NCBI RefSeq assembly: GCF_002846555.1
Contig: NZ_PJMS01000001.1
Span: forward strand, 4,788,501-4,852,500
Source: Aquimarina sp. MAR_2010_214
GTDB lineage: Bacteria; Bacteroidota; Bacteroidia; Flavobacteriales; Flavobacteriaceae
Length of the DNA stretch: 64,000 bases
Direction of reading: 5' to 3'
Every line of letters begins with the position of its first letter. The first letter of the stretch is position 1. A model generated the notes under the pieces. The model did not search any database. It was not told the origin of the DNA and saw only the letters and a list, made by a program, of their open reading frames with translations. A program made the position numbers and the translations under genes. Below, piece by piece: positions 9,629 to 19,232 of this stretch.

Positions 9629-10123
9629 CTACTTTTTGATAAAAATATTAGTGCAGTACATCACTCCATCTTCATTTTGTTCTATAGAAATATCAAAAGC
9701 CGTAAAATCTCCTTCTATGGTACTTCTATGGCTATCACTTTTTATCCACGCATTAACAATAGATTCTGCCGAGGAATACCCATATCCTACATTTTCGGCT
9801 ACTTTACTCGCTCCTGCGTTAGTAACAAGGTATGATTTACGCTCATAAAAATAATCGTGAGATATGTTATTTTGCTTAATCATATAATCGGTATGCCTAT
9901 ATGCTTGTGATTTTATAACATCCAAAGGTGTAAGAGCATTTAATTCTTTGGAAATCCTATAGTTGTTTATAAGATCCAAAATTTCAATTTCAATTGATTT
10001 TACTTCGGGGACAATAAATTCTTTATTAGAAGACCCTAAATCTTCTTCAACATTTTCTGCAGAACACGAATATAACAACATTGCCATACAAGCAATATAG
10101 ATTACTTTAACAGGTGATTTCAT
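9629..10123 (-). CDS. CAP-domain (SCP/PR-1) lipoprotein
   Basis: A 164-residue protein with a lipoprotein signal peptide ending in LYSC (Cys20) and a C-terminal CAP domain. The family patterns are visible as LINNYR near the domain start, AENVGYG and WIKSDSHR. CAP proteins are secreted or outer-membrane proteins of varied and mostly unknown function; no enzymatic role is claimed. It is convergent with the PorE-like gene, with stops 32 bases apart. Its start is preceded at a 2-base distance by GCCCCCAAA, which is repeated before the gene at 59761. Confidence 0.8.
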   Translation of the reverse strand: MKSPVKVIYIACMAMLLYSCSAENVEEDLGSSNKEFIVPEVKSIEIEILDLINNYRISKELNALTPLDVIKSQAYRHTDYMIKQNNISHDYFYERKSYLVTNAGASKVAENVGYGYSSAESIVNAWIKSDSHRSTIEGDFTAFDISIEQNEDGVMYCTNIFIKK

Positions 10124-10125
10124 AA

Positions 10126-10134
10126 TTTGGGGGC
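10126..10134 (-). promoter_or_regulatory. GCCCCCAAA motif directly before the CAP lipoprotein start
   Basis: On the minus strand GCCCCCAAA ends two bases before the ATG of the CAP lipoprotein. The same 9-mer at the same spacing precedes the plus-strand gene at 59761. A further 12-mer, GTAGCCCCAAAA, lies at 10140-10151 (minus) and recurs at 60603-60614 (plus), just after the other gene. In such AT-rich DNA this is unlikely by chance. The function is unknown. Confidence 0.35.
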
Positions 10135-10348
10135 GTAGGTTTTGGGGCTACCGATACAAGCTACAAAATAAAAGAAGACAAACTATGGCCAGAGTGTTAA
10201 AATCGACAAAAAACACCCTTTAAACGTCTTATATTGCAAATAATCGATAAAATACATAGTTTTAGCACTTTAAGGCTTGTTTTTTAGAGACTCGATCAAA
10301 GCGTATAACAATCTACTTATTTATGGTAGATTCACAACTTTTCCCTAT

Positions 10349-12013
10349 CTAATTTAAGGCTGAATTTAATAACGATTTTGCATGGGTTAATGCCGAATCA
10401 GAAATATTTTTACCACCTATCATTTCGGCGATTTCCTTAATTCGTTCTTCCTCGCTTAACAATTTAAGCTGAGTAATAGTAGTATTTTGTATATCTTCTT
10501 TGTAGACTTTATAATGGTTTTGGCCATTAGCAGCAATCTGTGGCAAGTGTGTAATGCTAAAAACCTGTAGGTTTTTACTCATATTCATCATTAAATCTGC
10601 CATTTTATGAGCAACTTCACCGGATACACCAGTATCTATTTCATCAAAAATTATTGTTGGTAATTGCGTATATCTTGATAGAATAGATTTAATAGCAATC
10701 ATAATTCTTGATAGTTCTCCTCCTGAAGCTACTTTTTTAAGCTGTCCAAACGCTCCTCCTTTATTGGCAGAGAATAAAAATGTTAGTACTTCTTTTCCAT
10801 TAGACAAATACTTATTCTGTAGCTCTAAAGAAGCTTGAAATGCAGCATTTGGCATCCCTAACGCTTTAAGAATTTCTTCTAGCTCCTTTATCAGTAAAGG
10901 AAGCGCTTTATTTCGTTTCTTATGAATCTTTCCTGCAACCTCATCTAATTGAGATTGAATAGTAATTATTTCTTTTTTAAGTCTCTCTATATCTTCGGAA
11001 AGAGATTCTGTTTTAGAAACTTTTTCTCGCAGCGCATCTGCTATTACAATTAATTCTTTTATATCTGATACGGCATGTTTTACTTGCAGATTATGTAATA
11101 ATTGTAAACGTTGACTAATTTGCTCTAGTCGCACAGGGTCTGCCTCCAGCTTTTCTAATTCATCAAGCAATGAACTGCTTATATCATCTAATTCTATATA
11201 AACACTTTGGATTCTTTTAGAAAGCTCTTGCAAAGGTCCAGAATACGATTCTATCTTCGTGAGGTTATTTTTAATTGTATTTAATTGATCAGACACCCCA
11301 ACCTCTTCTGAAGACATTATAGCAGCAGATCCTGATAATCGTTCCTGAATTTCTTCTATATTATTAAGCTGATCGTATTGTTCTTCTAGCTCTTGTAGTT
11401 CACCAGGTTTAAGCTTTGCTTCTTCCAATTCACTTAAAAGAAAAGCATTGTAGTCATATTCTTTTGTGAAATTTTCCTGATCTGTTATAAGAACACCTAC
11501 TTCTTTTTCTTTTTCTTTTAAGAGCTCAAGACCCCGTCTATAAGATTTTATTTCGCGATCTGCATCAGCCAATGCATCTAATACCTCAAACTGAAAATCA
11601 TTTGTAGTTACTTCTAATGTCTGATGTTGACTATGAATATCTATTAATCTACTTCCCAGAGATGCCAATGACTGCAAAGTGACAGGAGTATCATTAATAA
11701 AAGCTCTGGATTTACCAGATGGTAGAATCTCACGTCTGATTATAGTTTGATCTTCATAATCCAGTGCTGCTTCTTCAAAAAAAGAAGCAAGCCCGTATTT
11801 CTTTACATCAAAAACTCCTTCTATGACACATTTTTGAGAGTTATCTTTAACACTGCTAAGATCTGCTCTTTTTCCTAATAGCAGTCCCAAAGCACCAAGC
11901 AATAAAGATTTACCCGCTCCAGTTTCTCCTGTAATCGTTATTAAACCAGAATCAAAAGCTACTTGTAGCTCTTCTATTAAGGCGAAGTTTTTTATAGAAA
12001 GACCTTTTAGCAA
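10349..12013 (-). CDS. recN: DNA repair protein RecN
   Basis: A 554-residue SMC-like ATPase, the usual RecN length. Walker A GETGAGKS is at residues 29-36, followed by long coiled-coil arms in the middle. The C-terminal lobe carries the ABC signature region (VASGGELSRIMIAIK), Walker B FDEIDTGVSGEV and the H-loop region SITHLPQIA. RecN acts early in recombinational repair of double-strand breaks. It is the last gene of the run bamD, rpoZ, coaBC, DUF4835, recN. Confidence 0.95.
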   Translation of the reverse strand: MLKGLSIKNFALIEELQVAFDSGLITITGETGAGKSLLLGALGLLLGKRADLSSVKDNSQKCVIEGVFDVKKYGLASFFEEAALDYEDQTIIRREILPSGKSRAFINDTPVTLQSLASLGSRLIDIHSQHQTLEVTTNDFQFEVLDALADADREIKSYRRGLELLKEKEKEVGVLITDQENFTKEYDYNAFLLSELEEAKLKPGELQELEEQYDQLNNIEEIQERLSGSAAIMSSEEVGVSDQLNTIKNNLTKIESYSGPLQELSKRIQSVYIELDDISSSLLDELEKLEADPVRLEQISQRLQLLHNLQVKHAVSDIKELIVIADALREKVSKTESLSEDIERLKKEIITIQSQLDEVAGKIHKKRNKALPLLIKELEEILKALGMPNAAFQASLELQNKYLSNGKEVLTFLFSANKGGAFGQLKKVASGGELSRIMIAIKSILSRYTQLPTIIFDEIDTGVSGEVAHKMADLMMNMSKNLQVFSITHLPQIAANGQNHYKVYKEDIQNTTITQLKLLSEEERIKEIAEMIGGKNISDSALTHAKSLLNSALN

Positions 12014-12120
12014 AGGATAGAAAAGTTTTTGTTGTTTTTAAAAAAGTAAAGATACTATTTACAATAATTAAAAATAGTATTTAAATTTTTAATTATACTT
12101 ATTTCAAAATAAAGTGCTTT

Positions 12121-13005
12121 TTAAAACTTTATAGTTTTCCAGTTTTCCGAATATGTAGGTGCTACTTTATTAAGAATTTCAACGGTTTCAGCAATGTTAA
12201 CTGAAGGTCCTCCGGAAAGAACACTTGAAATCTCATCTGCTTTGGCATCAAAAAACACTCTCATTATATAAGAATTAGGTCTGGTATTGTGCATTTCTTC
12301 AAGGGCTTTCATAGATTCAGCAATCGTTTCTTTCCCTTGTTTTATATTATTATACATAACATCTAACCCATCTCTATGATAGGTATACATCGTTTTTCTA
12401 TACCCTTCATATGTTCCAGAAAGAAGATCATCATTAAGTCTAAACCTATTAGGATTTTGTTCTCTGGCCCAACCAAGTGTATTACCACCCTGAGCATTAC
12501 TAACAATATTTTTAGCCTCCTGATAATAGCTTGTTCCACTATTTAACTCAAAAGTATCTGCATCTACACCCAAAATGGTGTACAAATAAAATGCAACTAC
12601 AGAGATCAAATTCGATTCAAAACTATTTGGGTTATAATTTAAAGGTTGAAATTCTAAGTAATTAAAATTAAACTGCTTATCATTTATATTAAAGATTGTA
12701 GTATTATAACTAGATCCATACACCGGACGAGATGCCTGTACTTGCACAGTAGCAGAAAAAAGATCATTATCATAACTACTTATAGTAATAAAGAAGCTAC
12801 AATTAATTCTTTCTTCTGTTCGGTAGTCTACAGAAGTCCACTTTGAGTTATTAATAAATTCGGTTAATGAACGTTCTAAGGTTTTAAAAACTTGTAAATT
12901 GGGATTACCCGTTTGCTCAGCATTAACAGCTACGGTAGCATTAAATTCCTGAGCATTAACTCCTACGTTAACTATAAATACGATAACAAGTAACAACCTA
13001 TTCAT
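12121..13005 (-). CDS. DUF4835 family protein (T9SS PorD-like)
   Basis: A 294-residue exported protein with a signal peptide ending near residue 19 (NVGVNAQ). The start of the mature part (EFNATVAVNAEQTGNPNLQVF) and the conserved segment WTSVDYRTEERINCSFFI are typical of DUF4835. To my knowledge this family corresponds to PorD, a protein linked to type IX secretion, but its molecular role is poorly defined. Its start overlaps the end of coaBC by 8 bases, so the two are translated from one mRNA. The recN start lies 107 bases further on. Confidence 0.8.
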   Translation of the reverse strand: MNRLLLVIVFIVNVGVNAQEFNATVAVNAEQTGNPNLQVFKTLERSLTEFINNSKWTSVDYRTEERINCSFFITISSYDNDLFSATVQVQASRPVYGSSYNTTIFNINDKQFNFNYLEFQPLNYNPNSFESNLISVVAFYLYTILGVDADTFELNSGTSYYQEAKNIVSNAQGGNTLGWAREQNPNRFRLNDDLLSGTYEGYRKTMYTYHRDGLDVMYNNIKQGKETIAESMKALEEMHNTRPNSYIMRVFFDAKADEISSVLSGGPSVNIAETVEILNKVAPTYSENWKTIKF

Positions 13006-14209
13006 TGTTCAGTGTATTAATTTCATTAAATATATCTTGTGCAACTTCTGACTTTGTTTTTAAGTCAAACGCTTTAATCTCTAATTTATGATTAATTAAT
13101 GTTACTTTATTCGTTTGTCCCTTAAAACCAGCTCCTTTATCATTAAGAGAGTTGAGAACAATTAAATCCAAGTTTTTATTTCTTAATTTTTTCTTGGCGT
13201 TTTCTTCTTCATTTTCTGTCTCTAAAGCAAATCCAACTAGAAATTGGTTTTTCTTCTCTGCTCCCATCCATTTAAGGATATCATTTGTTCGCTCTAATTT
13301 AATAGAAAACTCTGTATCTGCCTTTTTTATTTTTTGATCTGATATGATCTTAGGTCTATAATCTGCAACTGCTGCAGATGCGATTGCAATATCACAATCA
13401 TTATATACAGAGACCACAGCTTCATACATATCTTTAGCGCTAATTACATTGATCACATGAATAAGATTATGATTAATTTTAAGAGCTGAAGGCCCTAAAA
13501 CAAGAGTTACCTGCGCTCCTAAATTAGCTGCTGTTTTAGCAAGTTCGATCCCCATTCTACCACTAGAGTGATTACCTATAAATCTTACCGGATCAATGGC
13601 TTCATATGTAGGACCTGCAGTAATCAGAACTTGTTTACCTTTTAACGGTAGTTTGTCTAAAATATCTTTTTCTACAAATTCAATAATAGCAAAAGGCTCT
13701 GCCATACGTCCCTGACCGATCAAACCACTTGCCAATTCTCCTGATTCTGCGGGAATCATGATGTTACCAAATTCTTCTAATTTTTTAAATGTTTGATGAG
13801 TAGAAGGATGGTTATACATATCCAAATCCATTGCTGGAGCAAAATAAACAGGACATTTTGCAGATAAATAGGTTGCTAATAGTAAATTATCACTATTACC
13901 TGTTGCCATTTTGGATAATGTATTAGCTGTAGCTGGTGCTATGATCATAAAATCTGCCCATAACCCAAAATCCACATGATTATTCCATATTGCATTTTGA
14001 TCTTCATCATCAAAAAAAGAAGAATGTACGGGATTTTTGGATAATGTAGACAATGTAAGCGGTGTTACAAAATCCTTTGCAGCGGGCGTCATAACAACTT
14101 TCACCTCTGCTCCCGATTTAATAAATAATCGTACTAAACTTGCTGTCTTATATGCAGCAATACCAGCGGTGACACCAATTAAAATCTTTTTACCGCTTAT
14201 TATAGACAT
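12998..14209 (-). CDS. coaBC: Bifunctional phosphopantothenoylcysteine decarboxylase/phosphopantothenate-cysteine ligase
   Basis: A 403-residue fusion of CoaC (residues about 1-185) and CoaB (about 190-400). It joins cysteine to 4'-phosphopantothenate and then decarboxylates the product to 4'-phosphopantetheine. The flavoprotein half shows GVTAGIAAYKT, the active-site His in WNNHVDFGLWAD and the PATANT segment. The ligase half shows ITAGPTYEAIDPVRFIGNHSSG and, near its end, FALETE. It starts 4 bases after rpoZ and overlaps the DUF4835 gene by 8 bases. Confidence 0.95.
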   Translation of the reverse strand: MSIISGKKILIGVTAGIAAYKTASLVRLFIKSGAEVKVVMTPAAKDFVTPLTLSTLSKNPVHSSFFDDEDQNAIWNNHVDFGLWADFMIIAPATANTLSKMATGNSDNLLLATYLSAKCPVYFAPAMDLDMYNHPSTHQTFKKLEEFGNIMIPAESGELASGLIGQGRMAEPFAIIEFVEKDILDKLPLKGKQVLITAGPTYEAIDPVRFIGNHSSGRMGIELAKTAANLGAQVTLVLGPSALKINHNLIHVINVISAKDMYEAVVSVYNDCDIAIASAAVADYRPKIISDQKIKKADTEFSIKLERTNDILKWMGAEKKNQFLVGFALETENEEENAKKKLRNKNLDLIVLNSLNDKGAGFKGQTNKVTLINHKLEIKAFDLKTKSEVAQDIFNEINTLNNE

Positions 14210-14213
14210 AAAT

Positions 14214-14546
14214 TTATAGAGATTCTGTGTCTACTTTTGTATTTCTGTGATAGATCTTACCTTCTAACCATTCTTGTACTGCTAAAGCATGTGGCTTAGG
14301 TAATCTTTCATAAAATTTAGAAACTTCTATCTGTTCTTTATTTTCAAAAATCTCTTCTAAACTATCATTATAAGTAGCAAACTCATCCAATTTTTCAAGA
14401 AGTTCTTTCTTGATATCGGTATTGATTTGAGTTGCTCTTTTTGATATTATCGAAATTGCCTCATAGATATTATCTGTTGGTTGATCGATACGATTTTTAT
14501 CAATAGTAGTTGTGTTTACCGGCGCATTACTTTTTTTCAAATCCAT
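14214..14546 (-). CDS. rpoZ: RNA polymerase omega subunit, Bacteroidota type
   Basis: A 110-residue protein with the segment DNIYEAISIISKRATQIN, which matches the omega core pattern (YE...I...RA.QI), and the Bacteroidota-specific C-terminal part containing HALAVQEWLEGKIYHR. Omega binds the beta' subunit and helps assemble RNA polymerase. The gene sits between bamD (15 bases) and coaBC (4 bases), a conserved arrangement in flavobacteria. The gene symbol follows the family assignment; the protein is divergent from the E. coli subunit. Confidence 0.82.
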   Translation of the reverse strand: MDLKKSNAPVNTTTIDKNRIDQPTDNIYEAISIISKRATQINTDIKKELLEKLDEFATYNDSLEEIFENKEQIEVSKFYERLPKPHALAVQEWLEGKIYHRNTKVDTESL

Positions 14547-14561
14547 CTTCTACTTTATTTT

Positions 14562-15356
14562 CTATTTATATTCTTCTAATCTTGTCTTTATATCTTCTCC
14601 TAATTCTTCTGCTTTTTCCAAATACTCCCCTTCTGTCTTATAATATTTTTTATAACTATTATAATATCCTTGAGCAGTTTCTAAACGTTCTCTCACCAAA
14701 CTTTCATAACTACCAATAGCCAAAAGGTATTCTGACTCCAATTTGTAATATAGTACTTTTTCTCTATAAGGAGATCCAGGATGATCTATAAGGTAGTTAT
14801 CAAAAGCTGAAATAGCTACTTTATAATTCTCTCTATGATGATATTGTTTAGCCACTTCATATGCCTTCCTTTCTTTTTTATCTCTAAGCTCTGTAACTAA
14901 CTTATTTGCTTCTTTTAAATTCTCACTTTCTGGATATGCATTAATATAAGACTGAAGTTTTTCGAGTGCTTTATCTGTATCTTCTTGATCTAAACTATAT
15001 CTTGGAGATAAGTCATAATAGCTTTTAGCTCCTTTATAATATGCTTCTTCCCTTTTTTCACTTTTGGGATAAGATTTAGCAAATCTTTCAAATTGATATC
15101 CTGCTAGATAATAATCTTCTAACTGATAATATGTATCAGCATAATAAAACATTATTCTTTCTGCCTGTGGCTTACCTCTATATTGAGGTACAATCTGTTC
15201 AAAAAGCTTCAAGGCCTTTTTATACTTTCCTGCTTTATACAGGTCCTCTGCCGCTTTATATTTAGCAACTAAATCTTCACCTCTAAGTACTTTTTGGTAT
15301 TCACTACAAGATCCTAAAAATAATACACAAATAAGTAAATACAATAATCTCTTCAT
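14562..15356 (-). CDS. bamD: Outer membrane protein assembly factor BamD
   Basis: A 264-residue lipoprotein with lipobox LGSC (Cys17), then tandem TPR-type helices (AEDLYKAGKYKKALKLFEQI and further copies) over the whole mature part. BamD is the essential lipoprotein partner of BamA in inserting beta-barrels into the outer membrane. The length and helical repeat pattern fit the family. It is the first gene of a run leading to recN, and a -7-like element lies 20 bases upstream. Confidence 0.9.
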   Translation of the reverse strand: MKRLLYLLICVLFLGSCSEYQKVLRGEDLVAKYKAAEDLYKAGKYKKALKLFEQIVPQYRGKPQAERIMFYYADTYYQLEDYYLAGYQFERFAKSYPKSEKREEAYYKGAKSYYDLSPRYSLDQEDTDKALEKLQSYINAYPESENLKEANKLVTELRDKKERKAYEVAKQYHHRENYKVAISAFDNYLIDHPGSPYREKVLYYKLESEYLLAIGSYESLVRERLETAQGYYNSYKKYYKTEGEYLEKAEELGEDIKTRLEEYK

Positions 15357-15375
15357 ATCTTAAAAAAACATCTGG

Positions 15376-15405
15376 CAAAAGTATATATTTCTGCCGTATT
15401 AGAAA
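15376..15405 (-). promoter_or_regulatory. Putative promoter of the bamD-rpoZ-coaBC-recN run
   Basis: The minus strand has TACTTTTG (complement of 15376-15383), exact to TAnnTTTG. A TTT stands at the -33 place with a 19-base spacer, one mismatch to TTG. It lies just upstream of the first gene of the run. Confidence 0.5.
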
Positions 15406-15584
15406 AACTTTAATTCATCTATTCGCCTGCCATTCTTTATTGTTCTATAATTAAGCAGGTAAAATTGGCTAATAAACATTTCTATTTTTATCATTTTATT
15501 GATTTTAGCTCATTTTAATAACTAAGAAACTATAAGCATGTTGCAGAATTAAACGGTATTTAACACTCTATTTTTTTCACAAAA

Positions 15585-16511
15585 CTAAGTAGAACTACGT
15601 GGTAAGGTTTTATCCAGGTTATTATGATCCAAAACTGTATACCCTTCATCATCATAATAAAATGCCGGAATAAAATTTTGATCTTGTTTTAAATTCTTTA
15701 ACACATAAGAGTGAACCTGATGAACTTCTTGTGCAAAAGATTCATCATAATAGCTAGCTAATATTAAAACTTCTCCACTTAATTTTTGCAATTGTTCTTT
15801 ACTAAACTCTTTTAGCGGACTCGATTCATCTATAGGATGTACAATAGTCCATGTCGTAGGCAGATATGTAATCGAATTTCTTTCTAGTTTTAGATTATAA
15901 AAATTATTGACATACTTTTTACCTTTACTCTCCTGAGACAAAGAGAGTGTAGCTTCAATTTTAGGTCGAATCATCACGTTAGCACTTCTACTCATTAGTC
16001 TAAACATAATACAATCTACTCCATTATGTTCTCTAAATATCATACTGTTGCTAAATCGAATATTTGCTCTTGGTCTAGAAAACCTACCATATAACAACCC
16101 TGTGATAAATGAAAAGCTTAACAATCCTATGAGTGCTTCAAAAGAAGAAATAATACCAAAAACAAGCCCTTTTGGCGCCATTGCTCCATACCCCACAGTT
16201 GTAATAGTCTGAGCCGAAAAAAAGAAGGCATTAAGAAAATCTCTAAAAAGATCCCCTGTAGGTTCTGTTATATTTGATATCCCCAAAAATGTATAAATAA
16301 CGGCAAATAACGAATTAACCAGAGTATACCCCAATACTACCCATAAGAAGAATTTGGTCCAGGTAATACTAATTAGATAATTATAGCTCTCAGATAAAGA
16401 ACTCGGCCTATTGATGTGTTTTATATTAAAAGATCCATCTGGATTAATAAATCGCTTAGCATGTTTATTAGAGGATTTACCTATACCAGGGTCTTTTATT
16501 TTTCTTGCCAT
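15585..16511 (-). CDS. Inward-rectifier-type potassium channel (KirBac-like)
   Basis: A 308-residue protein with two membrane segments (about 52-75 and 113-138) and the K+ selectivity filter TVGYG at residues 105-109 in QTITTVGYGAMAPKG. A C-terminal cytoplasmic beta-rich domain follows (about 145-300), including SRPRANIRFSNS and MFRLMSRSANVMI, as in Kir channels. It should form a tetrameric potassium channel in the inner membrane. It lies 20 bases after dapA on the same strand and may be cotranscribed, though the functions are unrelated. Confidence 0.9.
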   Translation of the reverse strand: MARKIKDPGIGKSSNKHAKRFINPDGSFNIKHINRPSSLSESYNYLISITWTKFFLWVVLGYTLVNSLFAVIYTFLGISNITEPTGDLFRDFLNAFFFSAQTITTVGYGAMAPKGLVFGIISSFEALIGLLSFSFITGLLYGRFSRPRANIRFSNSMIFREHNGVDCIMFRLMSRSANVMIRPKIEATLSLSQESKGKKYVNNFYNLKLERNSITYLPTTWTIVHPIDESSPLKEFSKEQLQKLSGEVLILASYYDESFAQEVHQVHSYVLKNLKQDQNFIPAFYYDDEGYTVLDHNNLDKTLPRSST

Positions 16512-16531
16512 TACTTCATTTTTAAAAACGA

Positions 16532-17404
16532 TTAATCTTCAATAAATTCTTTTATTTTTTTTGCCAGACCTTCTGAAACAGGTATTAATGGCAAACGAAG
16601 ATTATCTTCACATATCCCTTTTACTTTCAGGATATTTTTTATTCCCGCAGGATTCCCTTCTTCAAAAGCATAATCTATAGCTGGCAATAGTGCATACAGT
16701 TTCTCGAATGCTTTTTTTGTTTCTCCTGATAGCCCTAATCGTATCATTTCTGAAAATGACTTTGGAAATCCTTGACCTACTACGCTTATTACTCCATCTC
16801 CTCCTGCAACCACAGCTGGTAATGCTAATACATCATCACCAGAAATCACAAGAAAACCTGAAGGCCTGTCTTTAATAATCTGCAAGACCTGAGTAAAATC
16901 TCCTACAGCTTCTTTTATCCCAATTATTTTATCTAATTGAGCAAGACGTAAAGTTGTTTCTGCTGTCATATTAGTCGCTGTTCTAGACGGAACATTATAC
17001 AATACAACTGGTAAAGTGGCAATGTCGTTTATAGCTTTATAATGTCTATAAATACCTTCCTGACTAGGTTTATTATACATGGGAACAACAGAAAGAATCG
17101 CATCAAAATCAGACGAATTGATTTCTTTAATTTCATCAAGAACGGCTGATGTGTTATTTCCTCCCGCTCCAATCACCAAAGGGAGTCTTTTATCATTTAT
17201 CTTTACTATATGTTCTGTTAAACTCTTCTTTTCTTCTTTAGAGAGTGCAACTGATTCTGCAGTGGTTCCTAGTACAACCAAATATTCTACGTTTCCCTCT
17301 ATACAATAATTAACTAATGATGTAACACCATCATAATCTATCGATCCATCTCTATTAAAAGGAGTAGCTAATGCTATACCTGTTCCTCTTAGAAAGTCAC
17401 TCAT
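16532..17404 (-). CDS. dapA: 4-hydroxy-tetrahydrodipicolinate synthase
   Basis: A 290-residue TIM-barrel enzyme that condenses pyruvate with aspartate semialdehyde in lysine/diaminopimelate synthesis. The Schiff-base lysine is K164 in GIKEAVGD, the catalytic tyrosine is Y136 in YNVPSRT, and the pyruvate-binding loop reads GTTAES at 46-51 (GTTGES in many homologues). The length matches the family. It starts one base after the DUF6913 gene ends. dapF of the same pathway lies at 34814-35599. Confidence 0.95.
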   Translation of the reverse strand: MSDFLRGTGIALATPFNRDGSIDYDGVTSLVNYCIEGNVEYLVVLGTTAESVALSKEEKKSLTEHIVKINDKRLPLVIGAGGNNTSAVLDEIKEINSSDFDAILSVVPMYNKPSQEGIYRHYKAINDIATLPVVLYNVPSRTATNMTAETTLRLAQLDKIIGIKEAVGDFTQVLQIIKDRPSGFLVISGDDVLALPAVVAGGDGVISVVGQGFPKSFSEMIRLGLSGETKKAFEKLYALLPAIDYAFEEGNPAGIKNILKVKGICEDNLRLPLIPVSEGLAKKIKEFIED

Positions 17405-17405
17405 A

Positions 17406-17930
17406 CTATATAATCTGTAAAATTTTTAAATATTTCTTAAGCTCTGAGATAAAAAGATTGGCATCATTGGTTGTTGCTCCAATAATCAAATCGTTAATTC
17501 GATTATCTACTGCTGCAAAACCAACTTTAAATTTAGCTTTAGAAGCTGCTGCAACATAGTTTAACTCTACAGAGTTTTTTTCATAAAAATTGATCAAAAC
17601 ATCAAAATCTTTATCTACAAAATCTTGTAAAGACTTACTTTTTATTGCACCATTTACTCCAAAACTCTTATCATTGTAATACGCCGCATCCTTATCATCT
17701 ATAATTTCTTTCTGATCTTCTTTATAACCTATTACTTTAAGTTCTTCTGATTTTACTCCTAATTCATTAGCAAGTTTCAATAATGAAACGATATTAATAG
17801 ATTGAGTTGCATCAATAAGAACTGCAAGCGTTTTTAAATTAGAAATGTTTTGAGATCTAGCTTCTCTTTTTCCGAGATATGCTTCGACACTTTTCTTTAT
17901 TGCATTTCTTTTAAGACCTTTTAAAATCAT
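17406..17930 (-). CDS. DUF6913 family protein
   Basis: A 174-residue soluble protein without signal peptide or membrane segment. It resembles the small Bacteroidota family DUF6913 that is habitually found next to dapA and ligA. The N-terminal part (LKGLKRNAIKKSVEAYLGKREARS) is basic, and the rest looks like an alpha/beta fold (TLAVLIDATQS..., FDVLINFYEK, AKFKVGFAAVD). It is one base from dapA, so translation is probably coupled. The function is unknown. Confidence 0.7.
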   Translation of the reverse strand: MILKGLKRNAIKKSVEAYLGKREARSQNISNLKTLAVLIDATQSINIVSLLKLANELGVKSEELKVIGYKEDQKEIIDDKDAAYYNDKSFGVNGAIKSKSLQDFVDKDFDVLINFYEKNSVELNYVAAASKAKFKVGFAAVDNRINDLIIGATTNDANLFISELKKYLKILQII

Positions 17931-18046
17931 TTATTAAAAATTAATAAGCCACAAATGTAGCCATTTTACAAATTAAAATCATCTGGTATACTTCGAGAAA
18001 AAACAAAAACTTCACAATTAACACAACTTAATGATTTTTGTTAAAT

Positions 18047-18751
18047 CTATAAATATTTGTCTTTTAAACGTTCCTTTTTAACAAGTTTTGTTTCTACTAA
18101 AAAAATAGTAAAAAAGTATATCCCTGCTATTTCCACAATATTGATCAATGTAGTAAACGATCTACTATAATAATACAATTCATTTATAGCAAGAAACGCA
18201 TCTACAAATAATGTACAACACGAAGCTATAAAAAGATAAATTGATTTTTCATATCGATTAGCAACATAAATAAAAAAACAAACTGTAACAAACAAAAGAA
18301 GACTTAGTATTATCAATATTATTGACTCTATAGAATTTATAATTTTTGGCAAAACCAACCCCGTAATAGCAAAAATAAGATACCCTATCAAAAGTACGCC
18401 AACTATCGCTGGAGGTGATATTAATTTATTCAATTTTATTTCTTGTATTGATATGAAATCCTTTAACAGAAGTAAACATAAGGTATAGAACGAAGCTATT
18501 AGTATTGCAATAACAGAAAAATACTTCATAAAATCTAAATACACAAAAACATCGGTTACTGCAATCACAAGCATACTTAAAGGAAACAAAAAATTAGTCT
18601 TTTTTGCGAATCTTTGATATAAAAGGATTAATGATACAGGAACAATTGGCTTAACATATATCAACAACCATTTATCAAAAAAAATAGCTACACATATAAC
18701 GATCAAAAAAGCAAAATAGGTAAGTAAATATGTTATATTTATTTTTTTCAA
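18047..18751 (-). CDS. YhhN-family (lysoplasmalogenase-like) membrane protein, divergent
   Basis: A 234-residue protein with about eight hydrophobic segments. YhhN/TMEM86-like landmarks are present in weak form: YVKPIVPVSLILLY (pattern KP..P), VTDVFVYLDF (usually GD..L) and FVDAFLAINELYYYS (usually ISDS..A.N.F). YhhN proteins hydrolyse the vinyl-ether bond of lysoplasmalogens in some organisms. The substrate here is unknown, and the glycine of the usual GD motif is replaced. A second member is at 19447-20133, and an apparent decayed third copy lies between them. Confidence 0.6.
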   Translation of the reverse strand: MKKINITYLLTYFAFLIVICVAIFFDKWLLIYVKPIVPVSLILLYQRFAKKTNFLFPLSMLVIAVTDVFVYLDFMKYFSVIAILIASFYTLCLLLLKDFISIQEIKLNKLISPPAIVGVLLIGYLIFAITGLVLPKIINSIESIILIILSLLLFVTVCFFIYVANRYEKSIYLFIASCCTLFVDAFLAINELYYYSRSFTTLINIVEIAGIYFFTIFLVETKLVKKERLKDKYL

Positions 18752-18851
18752 GGATTTTTCAAAAAATTACAAGATTCATATATAGTACTAATTTAAGCAC
18801 ACTAAGCTCTTTAGATCTTGGATAAAATTATCAACCAAGAACATAAAGTCA

Positions 18852-19232
18852 CTAAATGTAAAAATTTAACACGGGTAAAAAAACATAATGATTTTTCTGA
18901 TCGTATGCTTTATATGATGCATCGTTCTTACAATTAGTAAAACACAAACTAATAACAAATAGTGAAATCCCTAATACTTGTATTTCTTCTATAGGGTTTT
19001 TAAGCTCCAAGTAAATCATAAAATATAAATGTAAAATAGAAATTCACCCAACACCAGGAAAAACATCTCTGCTATTATACATAAATGACTTACGATTATT
19101 ACACAAGAAACAAAACAACAGTATCTAAGCGACCATATACACTTCTAACTGAAATTTTACAATATCATCAATAGCATAAAAACACGTACAATTCTTATTA
19201 CAAAGAAAAGTGTGATTATTTATACAACAGAA
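18852..19232 (-). pseudogene. Decayed YhhN-like membrane protein remnant
   Basis: This 695-base gap between two YhhN paralogues contains one minus-strand frame that stays open from 19232 to 18855 except for two stops (TAG, then TGA). Its last open piece is a 55-codon ORF from the ATG complementary to 19017-19019. That piece contains GISLFVISLCFTNCKN, resembling the C-terminal YhhN signature FVISDSCFALNRF of the neighbour at 19447. Other segments are hydrophobic as expected. I infer a third tandem paralogue that has been inactivated. The alternative is a fortuitous ORF or a small 55-residue membrane protein. Confidence 0.4.
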
